Of a stretch of 64,000 nucleotides of DNA, positions 44,304 to 55,224 are shown in pieces. How positions within the stretch are numbered: the stretch's first letter is position 1; each line of letters begins with the position of its first letter. The stretch is taken from assembly GCA_039654915.1 (NCBI GenBank), contig CM077594.1, positions 70,674,393 through 70,738,392 of the forward strand, written 5' to 3'. Under the pieces are notes generated by a model. That model ran no database searches. It was not told the origin of the DNA and saw only the letters and a program-made list of their open reading frames with translations. The position numbers and the translations under genes were made by a program. Origin of the DNA: Aquilaria yunnanensis. Lineage: Eukaryota > Streptophyta > Magnoliopsida > Malvales > Thymelaeaceae.

Positions 44304-45319
44304 ATCACCCAAGCATCTCACTGCTAAGCATAGCGACCTCAGGAAAAGGATGGAGAGATCCCATAAAAAGATACCTCGCAGAAAATGTGCTCCTCGAAGA
44401 CCCCGGCGACGCTGCAAGACTGCGAAGACGCTCCGGCCGATTCTTCCTGATTGGCGAAGAGTTGTACCGACAGGGATATGCAAACCCGCTACAAAGATGC
44501 GTGGATGAAAAGGATACTGAAATGGTCCTTGAAGAGGTCCACAAAGGCATGTGTGGTTCACATATTGGAACTGATGCCCTTGCGGCGGTGATACTTCGCC
44601 AAGGATACTTCTGGCCTACCCTGAGAAAGGATGCAAAGCAGTTCGTCCGAAAATGCTGGAGTTGCCAGAAACACGGGAACATCCAGAGGGCACCCTCGGA
44701 AATGATAACTTCGGCTGACTACCCCTGGCCCTTCGCAGTCTGGGGTATAGACCTTATTGGGCCACTCCCCTCAGCCCCCGGAGGCGTGAAATTCTGCGTG
44801 GTAGCAATAGACTATTTCTCCAAATGGGTCGAGGCAGAACCCCTAGCAACTATCTCGGCAAAAGAAGTGCAAAAGTTTGTATGGAAGAACATAGTATGCA
44901 GATTCGGCAAACCGAGGGTACTAGTGGCTGATAATGGATCCCAATTCATAGACAAAGGATTCCAGGAATTTATTAGCAACCTCGGAATAAAGATGCACTT
45001 CGCCCCAGTAGCTCACCCCCAAAGCAACGGGCAGGTGGAAGTATCTAACAGGACCATAAAAGATGGCCTGAAAAAGAGACTGGGGGAAGCAAAAGGGAAA
45101 TGGCCAGGAGAACTCCAAAGCGTATTATGGAGTTACCGAACGACACCCCGAAGAGCCACAGGGGAGACTCCCTTCTCACTCATCTTCGAAACAGAGGCCA
45201 TCATCCCTATCGAGATAGTTAGACCATCAGTACGGGTGCAAGTATTTGATGAAGGTGGAAACGACCTCGGCCTAAGAACGAAGCTTGACCTCGTCGGCGA
45301 ACATAGAGAAATAGCTTAG
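44304..45319 (+). pseudogene. T2 integrase
   Basis: The open frame runs from about 44270 to TAG at 45317-45319. The zinc finger has HKGMCGSHIG and CWSCQKHG (HHCC). The core has WGIDLIGPLPSAPGG (first Asp), VADNGSQFIDKGFQEF (second Asp) and NGQVEVSNRTIKDGL (Glu), so DDE is complete. It is followed by TGETPFSLIFETEA. It lies in a frame different from RNase H because of the indel near 44288. Known role: insertion of the cDNA with a 5-bp staggered cut, matching the 5-bp GCGGG flanks. Confidence 0.92.
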
Positions 45320-45586
45320 CTGAGAAGAAAAGCTTTCCAGCAAAGGGTGGCCGCGGCCATAAATTTGCGAGCAAGGCCAAAGGAAATCAGGAAAGGAGAC
45401 CTCGTTCTCCGAAAGGCTGACTTTGCACCCCGAAGGCCATCCCACGGAGTACTTCGCGCAAACTGGGAAGGACCTTATCTGGTCCTCGCTGAAGTACGAA
45501 AAGGCGTGTACAAACTTGGCGATGCCGAAGGCATAGAATTGAAAAACACTTGGCACTCAGATGCCTTGAGAAAATTCTACGCCTAA
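45320..45586 (+). pseudogene. T2 integrase C-terminal domain
   Basis: It continues past TAG at 45317 (T1 has Glu: REVAELRRKAFQQ-type) with IRKGDLVLRKADFAP, LRANWEGPYLVLAEVRKGVYKLGD and ends WHSDALRKFYA at 45586. This is the normal end of Tat Pol and carries no chromodomain, in contrast to A and G3. Confidence 0.88.
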
Positions 45587-45659
45587 GCTTGAGTGAAGGA
45601 ATCATACTGTACGAAAAATATTCTAAGTACAGAAGTGTCTTGAGAAAGTTTCTTAAGTA

Positions 45660-46225
45660 CAAAATTGTACAAAATTCCGCGAAGATGCTCGCCATAAGCG
45701 CAGATATGACTTTCTGAAATCCCTTGAGCCATCACGCTCGGGAAAGATGGGAAAATCTCTCAGCGGTGCTCGCCACAAGCGCAGATATGACTTTCCGAAG
45801 TCCCTTGAGCCATCACGCTCGGGAAAGATGGGAAAATCTCTCAGCGGTACTCACCGAAATAAGCGCAGAGACAGTTTTCCAAAGCCCCTTAAGCCATCAC
45901 GCTCGGGAAAAATGAAAAACAAAAATCTCGCAAAAGGTTTCCTAAGTCTCTTGAGCAAACATGCTCGGGACAAGGGGAAATGAAAAAATTTTGACTAAAG
46001 GGTTTCCGAAGTCCCTCGAGCGAACGTGTTCGGGGCAAAATGGAGATACAAAATCCTGCAAAAAGGCTTAGTCAAATTTTTCAGACTTTCCAAAAAACCT
46101 TTTGAGCGAACAGGCTCGGCCAATGGAAAGATCTTTCACACTTAGTCAAGTTTCTTTGATCGCAGGTTTTCCGAAGTCTCTTGAGCAAATGTGTTCAGGG
46201 CAATGGGAATAAAGAAACTTGCAAA
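45660..46225 (+). repeat. Tandem repeats downstream of T2 pol, about 81-84 bp units
   Basis: Units start GCGCAGATATGACTTTC at 45698 and 45779 and GCGCAGAGACAGTTTTCC at 45863 (spacing 81 and 84 bp). They share CCTTGAGCCATCACGCTCGG and GGGAAAATCTCTCAGCGG. Further degenerate units to about 46225 keep only the TTCCGAAGTCxCTTGAGC... core followed by a CTCGGGx-type block. Tandem repeats between pol and 3' LTR are known in Tat/Ogre elements. T1 has no such array in 52832-53260. Confidence 0.85.
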
Positions 46226-46340
46226 AGCACTTAGCCAAAAAAGATCTTCATTTACAAATGATCAAGCTTACAAAGAAGAAGTGCCCGAAGAAGGAACACC
46301 AAAACGAAGAAGAAAAAAGGAAAAGGAGCCCTAAAACAGA

Positions 46341-48776
46341 CTAAGGGTTCTCGGCGTCCCGGGAGCCCCCAGCCTCTGTGCCCTTTTCCACCACCTTCGG
46401 CGCCGGAATAGTGGAAGGTAGGTTGAGATGCCCGATCTTGGACCAGGACCACCGAGGCCCCTCGGGAATGTTGAGAGCTTCCAAAAAAGAGAGGTCCAGA
46501 CTTGGGAACCTCTCAAGGACTTGGTGCCGAGCAAGGCAGAATCCGTCTTGGAAGGCGACCTTGGTCATTTGGTTGGATTTGTCCTTCTCAACCTCAAGGT
46601 CCTCAAGCTCGTCCTTCAAATCTGCAACCTCCTTCTTCAGCGCCTTCACCCTTTTCTTCGCATCAGGCTCCTTCTTCAAAGACTGAACCTCGGCTTCAAG
46701 AGCATTTTTCTCGCTCACCAACGACCGAATCAGATTGTCAGAATCTGACTTATCTTTGTGAAGATCTTGGTTGGTGGCGAGCATCCCCGCCATTTGGTCG
46801 CCGAGGTCAGCAATATTCAGAGAGGAGTTCTTCTCAAAATCTTCCTTCTCTTTCCGGAACTCCTCCCGAAGGGCATCAACTTCTTTCTTCGCAGCATCCG
46901 ACAGCTGCTGGTTCTTGGCGATCAGTGCCAAGCGCGTTTCCTTCGCCTTCTTCAGGGTCTCTAAGGCCGAAGTTCGGAACGCCGAATTCCTGGCTACCCG
47001 AACTCGGAGAAAGCCGGCGTACCCCAGCAGCTAGAAAGAGATGAACGCAAGGTTAGTAAGAGCCAGGCACTTAGGAAAAATTGAAGGGAAAAAGGTGTGA
47101 AGAACATACCTGAGCAGCATGCTCGGTGACTTTTGCGGCAAGGGTGTCATCGTCCGGATGGGCCGCCGCAATAGCCTTGAAGGAGGCCTCTGTAAGCACC
47201 CCCTTCAAAATTTGCTTTGCCATTTCAGGACAGTCCTCGGAGTACAAGTTAATGTCCTCCGTGAAAGTCCAGAAAGGCTCCTTGGGTATCTTCCCTTGCG
47301 GGACTTTGGCGTCGCGAAGGGCGCGCGCCTTCGCTTGTTCGGCCGCCCAGTTCGGGGTAAGTAACTCCCCTGCATGGCGAAAATGAGAAGCGGGTCAGAG
47401 ACAAAGGAAAATTCAGAAAGACAAAAAGGGCCATACTTGTTCTGAAAACAACAGACCTGGCGGCACTTCGAACACGGCGTCCTCGGAATCCTGAGACTCC
47501 TCGGTCGAAATCTCCTTGCCCTTCCTCTTGCACCGCTCCTCGGCAGAAGGGGCCTCTTCCACGGCCTCTAGAAGGGCCTGCGACTCCGAAGGGCTCTACA
47601 GAGGAACGTCGGCGGAAGGAACCTCGGCAGCGGCAGGGACTTCGGCAGCTGGCTCAGGCGCCGGAATCTCGGGTCTCCCAGGCTCCTCGGCAGCCTCCGA
47701 GGAAATTTCCTCCAGAGGAACCTGGGCAGTTTTCTTTGCCCGTTTCGCCGAAGGCCCAGCTCCAGTGGACTTCCGCCTTCGGGAAGCCGCCTTCTTTGTC
47801 TGATCGCCCTTCTCCACCTGGCCGGAGAAAAGGGACTTGTAAAATGCAGCAGTCCCGTCGCCCATCTCTGAAAAAGAAAAAAGACATCAGCGTAAGTCCG
47901 AGGGAAAAACAACAAGGGAGTAGAAGATAACTCCCTTTCGACAAGCGTTTCGAAAGAGATTTCCCCCTTAAGAAGCTTGACCAACCAGGAATCCTTCCTG
48001 GCGATGGCAGGAGCTGGCATCTCGAGGTCGGTCTCGTGCTCCTTAACCACCTTTTACTCCCGGAGGACCTCTTTGGTAATCAACCTCCAGTTGATAGGGA
48101 AGGGGTAGAGAGAGCGCGGCGCGACCTCGGGAGCCCAGTCAGAGATGGCACGGATGCGGCCATCGAAGTCCGTGAAAGTGGAAGCCAACTCTGGAGTCAG
48201 CAACAACCTCGAATCAACAACGTCCACATCTAGCCTTCCCTGAGCCCATTTGGTCGGAACATACGACCACGACTCCTCCATCTTCAGGAAGAAGAATTTC
48301 TGTTGCCACCCCCGCCAGCTGTCCTTTGTGGCGAAGGTGAACATGAATTTTTTGCTCCCGGATCCCCGAGGTAGCATAAAATAGAAGCCACCCTTCTGGA
48401 CCACAAAGAGCTTGTAGTACTGCATGAAGAGTATAAAATGGGGTTCTATCCCGAAGACGCCACACATACAGAGGAAGGCGTTAAAATAGCAGAACAAGTT
48501 CGGGGGACGCTGGTTCACAGCAATGCCATGAAATTGGCAGAACTCGCAAACCATCTTCGGGGGAGGATACCGAAGTCCGGCCTTCAGCTGGGCTCGGAAA
48601 ATGGTAATCTCATTACTATGGTTTGAAAAAGCATAATGGCTAGAGCGAGGCAGCCTAGTAACGGCGTAAGAGGGAAGAAGGAACTTTTTCTTCCACCTCT
48701 CTAGTTTTTTAGGGGTGGTGCAATAAGGATGGGCTAAAAGAGGCTGCCAGCTTTCAGGGATAGGCATTTTCGACAT
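46341..48776 (-). CDS. T2 antisense gene: four exons, gypsy-type transposase-like domain plus coiled coil (disabled)
   Basis: The gene lies antisense between integrase and 3' LTR. Exon 1 is 48776 to 47936; it starts MSKMPIPESWQPLLAHP and holds KLERWKKKFLLPSYAV, FCQFHGIAVNQRPPN and FTFATKDSWRGWQQKFFFL, resembling the plant putative gypsy-type transposon domain (family known from Pfam). Exon 2, 47867-47457, is acidic and Ala/Pro/Ser-rich with a KRAKK-type basic motif. Exon 3 is 47369-47110. Exon 4, 47038-46341, is a long Glu/Lys-rich coiled coil ending IGHLNLPSTIPAP. Introns 2 and 3 have GT-AG ends (GTCTGT, GTATGT); intron 1 has lost its GT donor. In-frame stops occur at about 48052 (TAA) and 47595 (TAG). 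A TATA box lies about 255 bp upstream. Related antisense genes are known in Grande-type elements; the function is unknown. Confidence 0.82.
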
Positions 48777-49026
48777 GAAAACGAGTTCGGAAAAGGCAAG
48801 AAAATAGTTTCCGGAAAAAACTCAAAAGAACAGAGGAATCAAAACACTCTGGAAAACAAAAACCCACCAAAAGATTTGCCAAAGTCTGAGGACGCCGTCG
48901 TGAAAGTTGGCTGAAAAAAGCTCTGATTAAGGTAGCTCCGCCACAGAAAGCAAGAAAGTACAAAAACAGGGGCAAAGCAGAGGAAAGAGCAGAAGTAAAA
49001 GCAAATGGGACTTATGATGGAATGGG

Positions 49027-49036
49027 CTATTTATAG
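49027..49036 (-). promoter_or_regulatory. TATA box of the T2 antisense gene
   Basis: On the minus strand CTATAAATAG sits about 250 bp before the start codon at 48776. T1 has CCTATATAAA at the corresponding place (60274-60283). Two copies of a TATA box at a conserved distance in otherwise diverged sequence suggest a genuine antisense promoter. Confidence 0.72.
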
Positions 49037-49311
49037 GCCAAAGGTTGGTAACCGAAACGTCGTCATAAGTACCCTTTCAGAGGCGAACCGTCGCCGTAAC
49101 TGCCCTCTACACCTGAAAAGGCGCGCCCTCTGTAACCGATGCGACTCTCCTCCAATGGCAAAGCGCCACGTGTCAATAGCCGCGCCAGAACAGGGGACAC
49201 GTCTCCTGACATCCCTCAAAAGCTGGGGCGCGTCCCTTAGACTAACATGCTTGGCCAGCAGACACGACGTTACACAGACCTGCAAGAAGAAAAAAGCAGG
49301 TTACCTCGAGG

Positions 49312-49470
49312 ACACCAAGAGACAGGCTATGGCCAAACAGCCCAGGACCTTCGGGCAAGAGGTGTATCTTCGGCACAGGCTCGGCCTCAAAGACACCAAA
49401 GAACAGGCCAAGGCCGAACAGCCCATGACCTTTGGGCAAGAGGTGCACCCTCGGAACAGGTTGAGCTTCC
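49312..49470 (+). repeat. 81-bp tandem duplication upstream of T2 3' LTR
   Basis: ACACCAAGAGACAGGC at 49312 and ACACCAAAGAACAGGCC at 49393 start two copies that share AGCCCAxGACCTTxGGGCAA and GAGGTGxAxCxTCGG. The copies differ at about one in seven bases, so it is not recent. Confidence 0.8.
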
Positions 49471-49534
49471 TAAGAGACTCCCAAGAACAACCTCGGAAAG
49501 AGATGCAAAACCGAAGTCTTCACTTCGGCTTTCC

Positions 49535-49547
49535 AAATGGGGGCATG
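49535..49547 (+). other. T2 polypurine tract
   Basis: AAATGGGGGCATG directly precedes the 3' LTR start TGATAG. T1 has GAGGGGGGCATG at the same place. Confidence 0.85.
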
Positions 49548-50422
49548 TGATAGCCAAAGTCTATCGCCTCTATCTGGCTGAACTCCCTGCCACAAGAATG
49601 GCCAGAAGAAACTGGCGCTACCCGAGAAAAGGTGAGATCATACACCTCGGCAGATAGCCGAAGAGCTCCGAGCCCGGCACGCCAGGAAACTTGAGGATAC
49701 TACTAGCCCCCCCAAGGTTGTGAACAGATCGCCTTCGGAAAAGAGGCACCAGCTATTGCGGGCCGAACATGATATCCCCGAAGGCAGAACTCCCTGAAGA
49801 TGGGATCCCCCGAACTAAGGGCGTGCTTCCCAAAGAGGCACCGTCCGTACCAAAGGACGACCTCGCCCAGGGAGCTCGGGAGTACAGCAGGAGCATTTAA
49901 GGAAGCATTTAAGGATGCCTCTGACACGTCCTTTCACAGACGTCATGAAGCCACCTCAATAGGCGCTCTGACACGCTGACGCCATCAAAGTCACATCATG
50001 GCCCATCTCAGCACAAGGCTCAAGGCAACCTGCTACCAGCTATCTGTCCCCTACGCACAGAAACTCAGGGAACATCCGACCGAACACATGTCGCGATCTG
50101 AACGGGCTAGGCACTCCTATAAATACCAGGAAATAAATACTTGGCAGGAGGTTGGTTGGCAAAACGTCTGACTCCCATACTCTGAGAAAATCAGCAGGCG
50201 AGACTCTTCATCCCTTTGTGCTATTTCCTCTGCCTTTCTCAGCCACCACTAACTTGGGCGTCGGAGGCTCCCCCCCCGGAAACACATCCGGGGGCCTCCT
50301 AACCCTTTATTTCTGGACTTTCAGGCACTTTCTTAGGGGCGAACCATCCTCCAGGCGTTCTTCCTCCCAGAAATCTCTCCACCAGTCACCATGACTCTAA
50401 ACGATGAGGCCCTCGGCCATCA
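49548..50422 (+). repeat. T2 3' LTR
   Basis: An 875-bp direct repeat of 39250-40123. The TATA box is kept (50118-50125), but the G-box reads CACATG (near 50084) instead of CACGTG. Confidence 0.96.
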
Positions 50423-51465
50423 GCGGGTAAGTTCCTCGGATTCATTGTGTCAGAAAGAGGTATCGACGCCAATCCAGAAAAGGTCAAGGCCCTACTGGGA
50501 TTCCGAACTCCCATGACGACTAAAGATGTGCAAAGACTCACAGGGAGAATCACGTCCCTCAGCAAATTCATCGCCAGATATGGGGATCGCTGCCGACCAT
50601 TCTTCAAGGTCCTCACTAAGGCAGCGAAAAATGGTGGTGATCTCGGAACCAAGGTGCATCCTGGAATGAAGACTGCTAAAAGGCATGGGAAGAGATTAAA
50701 GTATACCTAACTTGTCTGCCGACACTTCGGCAACCACGGGAAGGGGAACCCCTCATACTATACCTGGCCATCACTAAAAAGGTGGTAAGCTTGGTCCTTG
50801 TAAAGGAAGAGGGGGCAAAGCAATGGCCAGTATACTATGTGAGCAAGTCCCTGCATGGTGCCGAAGTTAGGTACCCCTTGTCACAAAAGGCTATTTATGC
50901 CCTGCTGCTTGCAAGCAGAAGGCTACGTCCTTATTTCCAAGGTCACCCCATTATCATAAGAAGCAACCTGCCCCTTCGGGATATCATGAAAAGGGTAGGT
51001 CACTCGGGAAGGCTTTCAAAATGGTGCATCGAGCTCGGCGAGTATGATATCACCTATGAGCCAACGAAGACAATAAAAGCTCAAGTATTAGCAGATTTCA
51101 TTGCCGAGGTACCCATGGTCGAAGAAAGTCAACCCAACCTCGGGAATAATGAACTTGAGTGGACTCTATTTGTTGACGGAGACTCCGGCTTCGAACATCA
51201 AGGAGCTGGAGTAATTCTTTGTGGTCCTGAAGGCATGGAAGTTATGAAAGCCATCAAATTTGGGTTTAACGTAACCAACAATATGGTGAAATACGAAGCC
51301 CTTGTAGCAAGTTTATGCCTTGCTAGAAGAATTGGCGTGAGATACCTAAAGGCCCACAGTGATTCTCAGCTAGTGATCTGACAGATGGCTGGGGACTATA
51401 ATGCGAAGGACCCAACTTTGGCAAAGTATCACGACCTTGTATCAAAGCGCATCTAAGAGTTCGAC
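50423..51465 (+). pseudogene. T1 RT C-terminal part and both RNase H domains
   Basis: 50423-50710 continues RT after T2 (GKFLGFIVSERGIDANPEKV, LTGRITSLSKFIARYGDRC). 50782-51381 is the degenerate first RNase H (QWPVYYVSKSLHGAEVRYP, LRPYFQGHPIIIRSNLP) and the second RNase H (WTLFVDGDSGFEHQGAG, NNMVKYEALVASL, AHSDSQLVI). The catalytic Glu of the second domain has become Lys (KYEAL for EYEAL), and a TGA follows at 51379-51381. Frameshifts near 50660 and 50710 also occur. Confidence 0.88.
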
Positions 51466-52831
51466 GCAGTGCACATCGAGATCATGCCTCGCCGAGACAA
51501 TGCTGAAGCAGATATTTTGGCCAAGTCAAAAAATTCCACCGAAGTACTAAGCCACCCGAGCATAGCAATAATGAGCGTAGCAGCCTCGGAAAGTGGATGG
51601 AAAAGTCCCATAAAAAAGTTTCTCACAACCTCGGAGCTACCTGAAGACCCTCACGAAGCAGCAAAAGTGTGAAAACATTCTAGACGATATTTCCTAATTG
51701 GAGAAGAGTTATACCGACAGGGGCACGCAAATCCCCTGCAAAGGTGTGTCAGTGAAATGGACGTGGAGACAGTCCTCAAAAAAGTCCATGAGGGGGCCTG
51801 TGGTTCCGACATAGGAATTGACGCCCTGGTAGGATTGCTACTTCGCTAGGGGTACTTTTGGGTCACCCAAAGAAAGGACGCAAGACAGTTTGTTCGAAGA
51901 TGTGACAATTGCCAAACACATGCCAACATCCAGAGGCTGCCTTCAAAAATGATAACTTCGTCTGACTACCCTTGTCCCTTCACAGCATGGGGTATTGATC
52001 TTATCGGGCCTCTCCCAACAGCACCCGGAGGAGTGAAATTTTACATAGTCACTGTAGATTACTTCACCAAATGGATAGAAGTAGAGCCCTTGACAACCAT
52101 TTCGGTGAAGGGCATACAGAAATTCATCTGGAAGAACATCGTGTGTAGGTTCGGCATACCGAGGGTGATAGTCGCCAACAATGGTTCCCAATTTGTTGAC
52201 ATGGGATTCCAAGAGTTCACTGCCGACCTCGGGATAAAAATGCACTTCGCCCCAGTAGCTCACCCCCAGAGCAACGCACAGGTAAAAGTGTCTAACAGAA
52301 CCATCAAGGATGGTTTGAAAAAGAGATTGAGGGAAGCAAAAGGAAAATGGCCAGGAGAACATCCTAACATGTTATGGAGCTATCAGACGTAGCCCCGAAG
52401 AGTCACGGGTCAGACACCTTTCTCGCTCATCTTCGGAACAGAGGCCATTATTCCAGTCGAGGTAGTCCAACCATCGATTAGGATACAAGTGTTCAAAAAA
52501 TAAGGGAATGACCTCGGGTTGAGATCTAAGCTCGACGTAATTAACAAACATAGAGAAGTGGCAGAGCTTAGAAGAAAAGCTTTTCAGCAAAGGGTAGCCA
52601 TAGCTGCGAACTTGCATGTCAAGTGAAAGGTAATCAGGAAGGGAGACCTTGTTCTTCGAAAGGCTGAGTTTGAACCCAGAAGACCATCTCACGGAGTACT
52701 TTGGCAAACTGGGAAGGGCCTTATTTGGTCCTTGATAAAGTTCGGCCAGGAGTCTATAAGCTCGATGATACCGTAGGTGGAGAATTGAAAAACACATGGC
52801 ATTCAGACGCTCTGAAGAAATTCTACACATA
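51466..52831 (+). pseudogene. T1 integrase, catalytic residues lost
   Basis: 51469-51672 is the linker (ILAKSKNSTEVLSHPS). The zinc finger near 51780-51930 has HEGACGSDIG (His to Asp) and CDNCQTH. 51949-52392 holds WGIDLIGPLPTAPGG (first Asp kept), VIVANNGSQFVD (second Asp to Asn) and NAQVKVSNRTIKDGL (Glu to Lys). The C-terminal domain runs to 52831 (WHSDALKKFYT-type end) with stops at 52390 and 52500. It could not catalyse strand transfer. Confidence 0.9.
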
Positions 52832-53260
52832 GAAATTTTTTCAGGAAATTGTACACTTAGAAAAATTTCCAAGTACAAAAAAAGCTTTCTAGGAAAAATA
52901 GCCCCATCTAAGAAATCTAGCTGAACAAGGTGCGAGTATTCACTTGTGAAAATCACACATTTTCTCCGAAGGCACGTCAACCAAACGCAACTGATAAAAA
53001 CAAGGCAAAGCTTTGCCAGAACTGGTGTTGTGCTGAACGTGATTGATAAAAGGCGCAGAAAGTATCTTCCCGAGGGACCTAGACTGAAAGTGGTTAAACT
53101 AACTCTCGAAACCGGATATTACTCAAGGAGAAACTTGCCTTGAGACTTAGGCAAAATTTTGGAGGAAAGAAAGAATTTTATTAAGGACCCTTATTACAAA
53201 GAGGAGATTACAAGAAGAAGGTTATAAAGAAAAAGGAAAAGTAAAACCCTAGAGACCTAA
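52832..53260. other. T1 region between pol and antisense gene
   Basis: AT-richer sequence with several AAATTT-type short repeats and GTACxxAGAAAxxTTT motifs near 52845-52890, comparable to the start of the T2 repeat region (45600-45660). The large tandem array seen in T2 is missing. No gene is supported; the frame 52946-53143 is not conserved in T2. Confidence 0.6.
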
Positions 53261-53407
53261 GGGACCTCGCCATCATGAGATGCTCCCTCCCTCCATCCTT
53301 TGTCACGACATTTCGTGGCGAAGGAAGGGCGAATGGCAGGTTGAGGTGATCTATCTTGAACCAGGCCCAGCGTGGCCCCTCGGGGATGTCGAAGGCCACC
53401 AGGAAAG

Positions 53408-54823
53408 TGTTGGGTTTCAGGAGCCAAACAGCGTAGCGGAATTTAACCGAAACCCTCCAGGATCCAAGTGAAACGGGGTAAACCGGGTGTTCGAAAATTT
53501 CATACCTAATTTTCGGTTGAGATCTCTCACTCAACTGTAGAGTCGAATCACAAAACCTGAACAGTTGACGTGTTCAGGCTCTCTATGGTATCCACACGAG
53601 CCTCTCGGGATCACCATGCTTCCACCACGTCCCGGCAGATGCGTTTCTCTTGCGCTCGCAGTGCTAGCTTGTGTCCTCCAAGCAATTGCAAGAGAAGAGT
53701 GCGGCTGTCCTTTTGGGAGGCTAGGGCAAGGAGACCTATGAATTTCTAACTTAAAAGTTGTATTTATAGTGAGACTCAACTTCCATGCCTAATGGGTTTC
53801 AAAGCCCTAATCCAATTAGGATTTAATTTCGGGCTTAATAATGGCTCAACTCCTTGGCCCATTATTAATACGAAATTAAAGTGAAACCATAACCCAAATA
53901 ATTAGCCCATGCACTCTAATGATCCAAATAGCTCTATGTGTGCGACCTAATAGGCTCTTGCCATGTTGGCAATGATCATAAATCACATTTATGATCATAA
54001 GCAATGAGCGGTGTCTAGCAACACATCATTGCTACCCAAGTGACAAGATTGTCAGTGAATCGACTAAACCTTTATGATCATCACCGATATATGCCATTGC
54101 CCCTTTGTCCAAGATATCAAGACTAAGCACGAGATATGGAATGTGTCACTCTAGTATAGCCCAATCTTTGGTTTCTTGATTACCGAGTAGACCAACTTAA
54201 ACTGACGACATTGATATCATATATCAACTCATCGGAGCATGGCCATGCATTTTCTAAGTCTCACTCTATCAAGGGGCCCAAAGATATCACTCCCGTTACA
54301 TAGGAGGGAAAAATCCCATCTTGATCATACAAATCCCTCCGCATGATATGTGACATACCCAATGACCTCCTTCAAGTTCACTCAGTTACGAGCAACAAAG
54401 GAAAGTATCAAATTATGTGACTAACATGTAGGGAACCTTGATGATCTTAGGTCGAAGGACTACATATACCATGATCACTATGAGAATCACTTATGACACT
54501 CATATAACGATCCATGAAGTGTTCTCATGGTGGGTCGGTCCAGTACACAAGTTCTCCAACTTGTACCCTTATGTAGACTACATATCTCATATTAGTCTCC
54601 ACATATGCTAGTCATTATGTATTATTGCAACCCGCTACACAATAATACTAGACTGGGGACATTTAAGAATATCATTATTCTAGGGTTACAATTATGTTTA
54701 TTACGTTACGCAGAAACAAAACAACAAACAAAATTGCTGGATTAATGCCTCAATAAAATATCATGACTCAATGTGCAAAAATACAATCATCTCATGATTG
54801 GCTTTTTGGGCACAACACTAACA
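53408..54823 (-). repeat. Copia solo LTR in T1 antisense gene
   Basis: The 1416-bp block runs on the plus strand from TGTTGGGTTTCAGG to CACAACACTAACA, flanked by GAAAG at 53403-53407 and 54824-54828. The minus-strand ends TGTTAG...CCCAACA define the true termini of this LTR family. There is no internal sequence, so the element was reduced to one LTR by recombination. A TATA-type TATAAATA lies on the minus strand near 53760-53770. Confidence 0.97.
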
Positions 54824-55224
54824 GAAAGAGAGGTCGAGGTTGGGGTGTTTGTCAAAACTTGATGTCAAGCCAGACAAAAGCCGTCCTGGAAAGCAACCTT
54901 GGTTGCTTGGTCAGCCTTGTCTCTCTCGACGGACAAGGTGTCCAACTCGTTCTCCAACCAGGCGACCTCCTTCTCAAGCTTATTCATCTTCTTTTTCTTC
55001 TTTCTCTCCTTCTTCAATGCCTTGACATCGGCCTGAAGATCAGCATTATCAACGAGGGCCTTCGTCCGGAGAGTAGAGTCCTCCTCTTTCTCCTTCTGGT
55101 AGGCCTCGTTGGCCGAAGTTAGCTCGATAACCTTCGTACCGAGGTTGGACATCTTCTGGGAGAAATCCTTTAAGAGTTCCTCCTGACCCTTCAAGAAGTC
55201 CTCCCGAAGCTTGGCAACCTCCTC

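Larger units (their letters stand above)
49040..49547. other. T2 antisense gene upstream region
   Basis: This GC-rich stretch between the antisense TATA box and the polypurine tract has no supported gene; the long plus-strand frames at 49005-49657 cross into the LTR and are not convincing. It contains the 81-bp tandem duplication annotated separately and a CACGTG at 49167-49172. T1 60284-60758 is the diverged counterpart. Confidence 0.6.
39250..50422 (+). mobile_element. T2: complete Tat-type Ty3/Gypsy element nested in T1
   Basis: The LTRs (39250-40123, 874 bp; 49548-50422, 875 bp) start TGATAGCC and end CGGCCATCA. The flanks are GCGGG at 39245-39249 and 50423-50427, and T1 RT reads on across it. 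By eye I count roughly 28 differences between the LTRs, about 3%. The 11,173-bp element has gag, protease, RT, RNase H, second RNase H and integrase in plus sense and a spliced gene in antisense before the 3' LTR. It is close to intact but has about six disabling changes in gag-pol. Confidence 0.98.

Noticed and set aside
45660..46225. CRISPR-like array
   Set aside because: The repeats are directly adjoining 81-84 bp tandem units without spacers, in a plant retrotransposon.
46378..47386. Plus-strand frames of 80-180 codons opposite the T2 antisense gene
   Set aside because: They are shadows of the Glu/Lys-rich coiled coil and neighbouring exons on the minus strand; their Ser/Leu/Phe-rich composition is what reverse reading of that codon use gives.
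49005..49657. Plus-strand frames of 181 and 136 codons before the T2 3' LTR
   Set aside because: They run across the polypurine tract into the LTR, are not conserved in T1, and part of their length comes from the 81-bp duplication.
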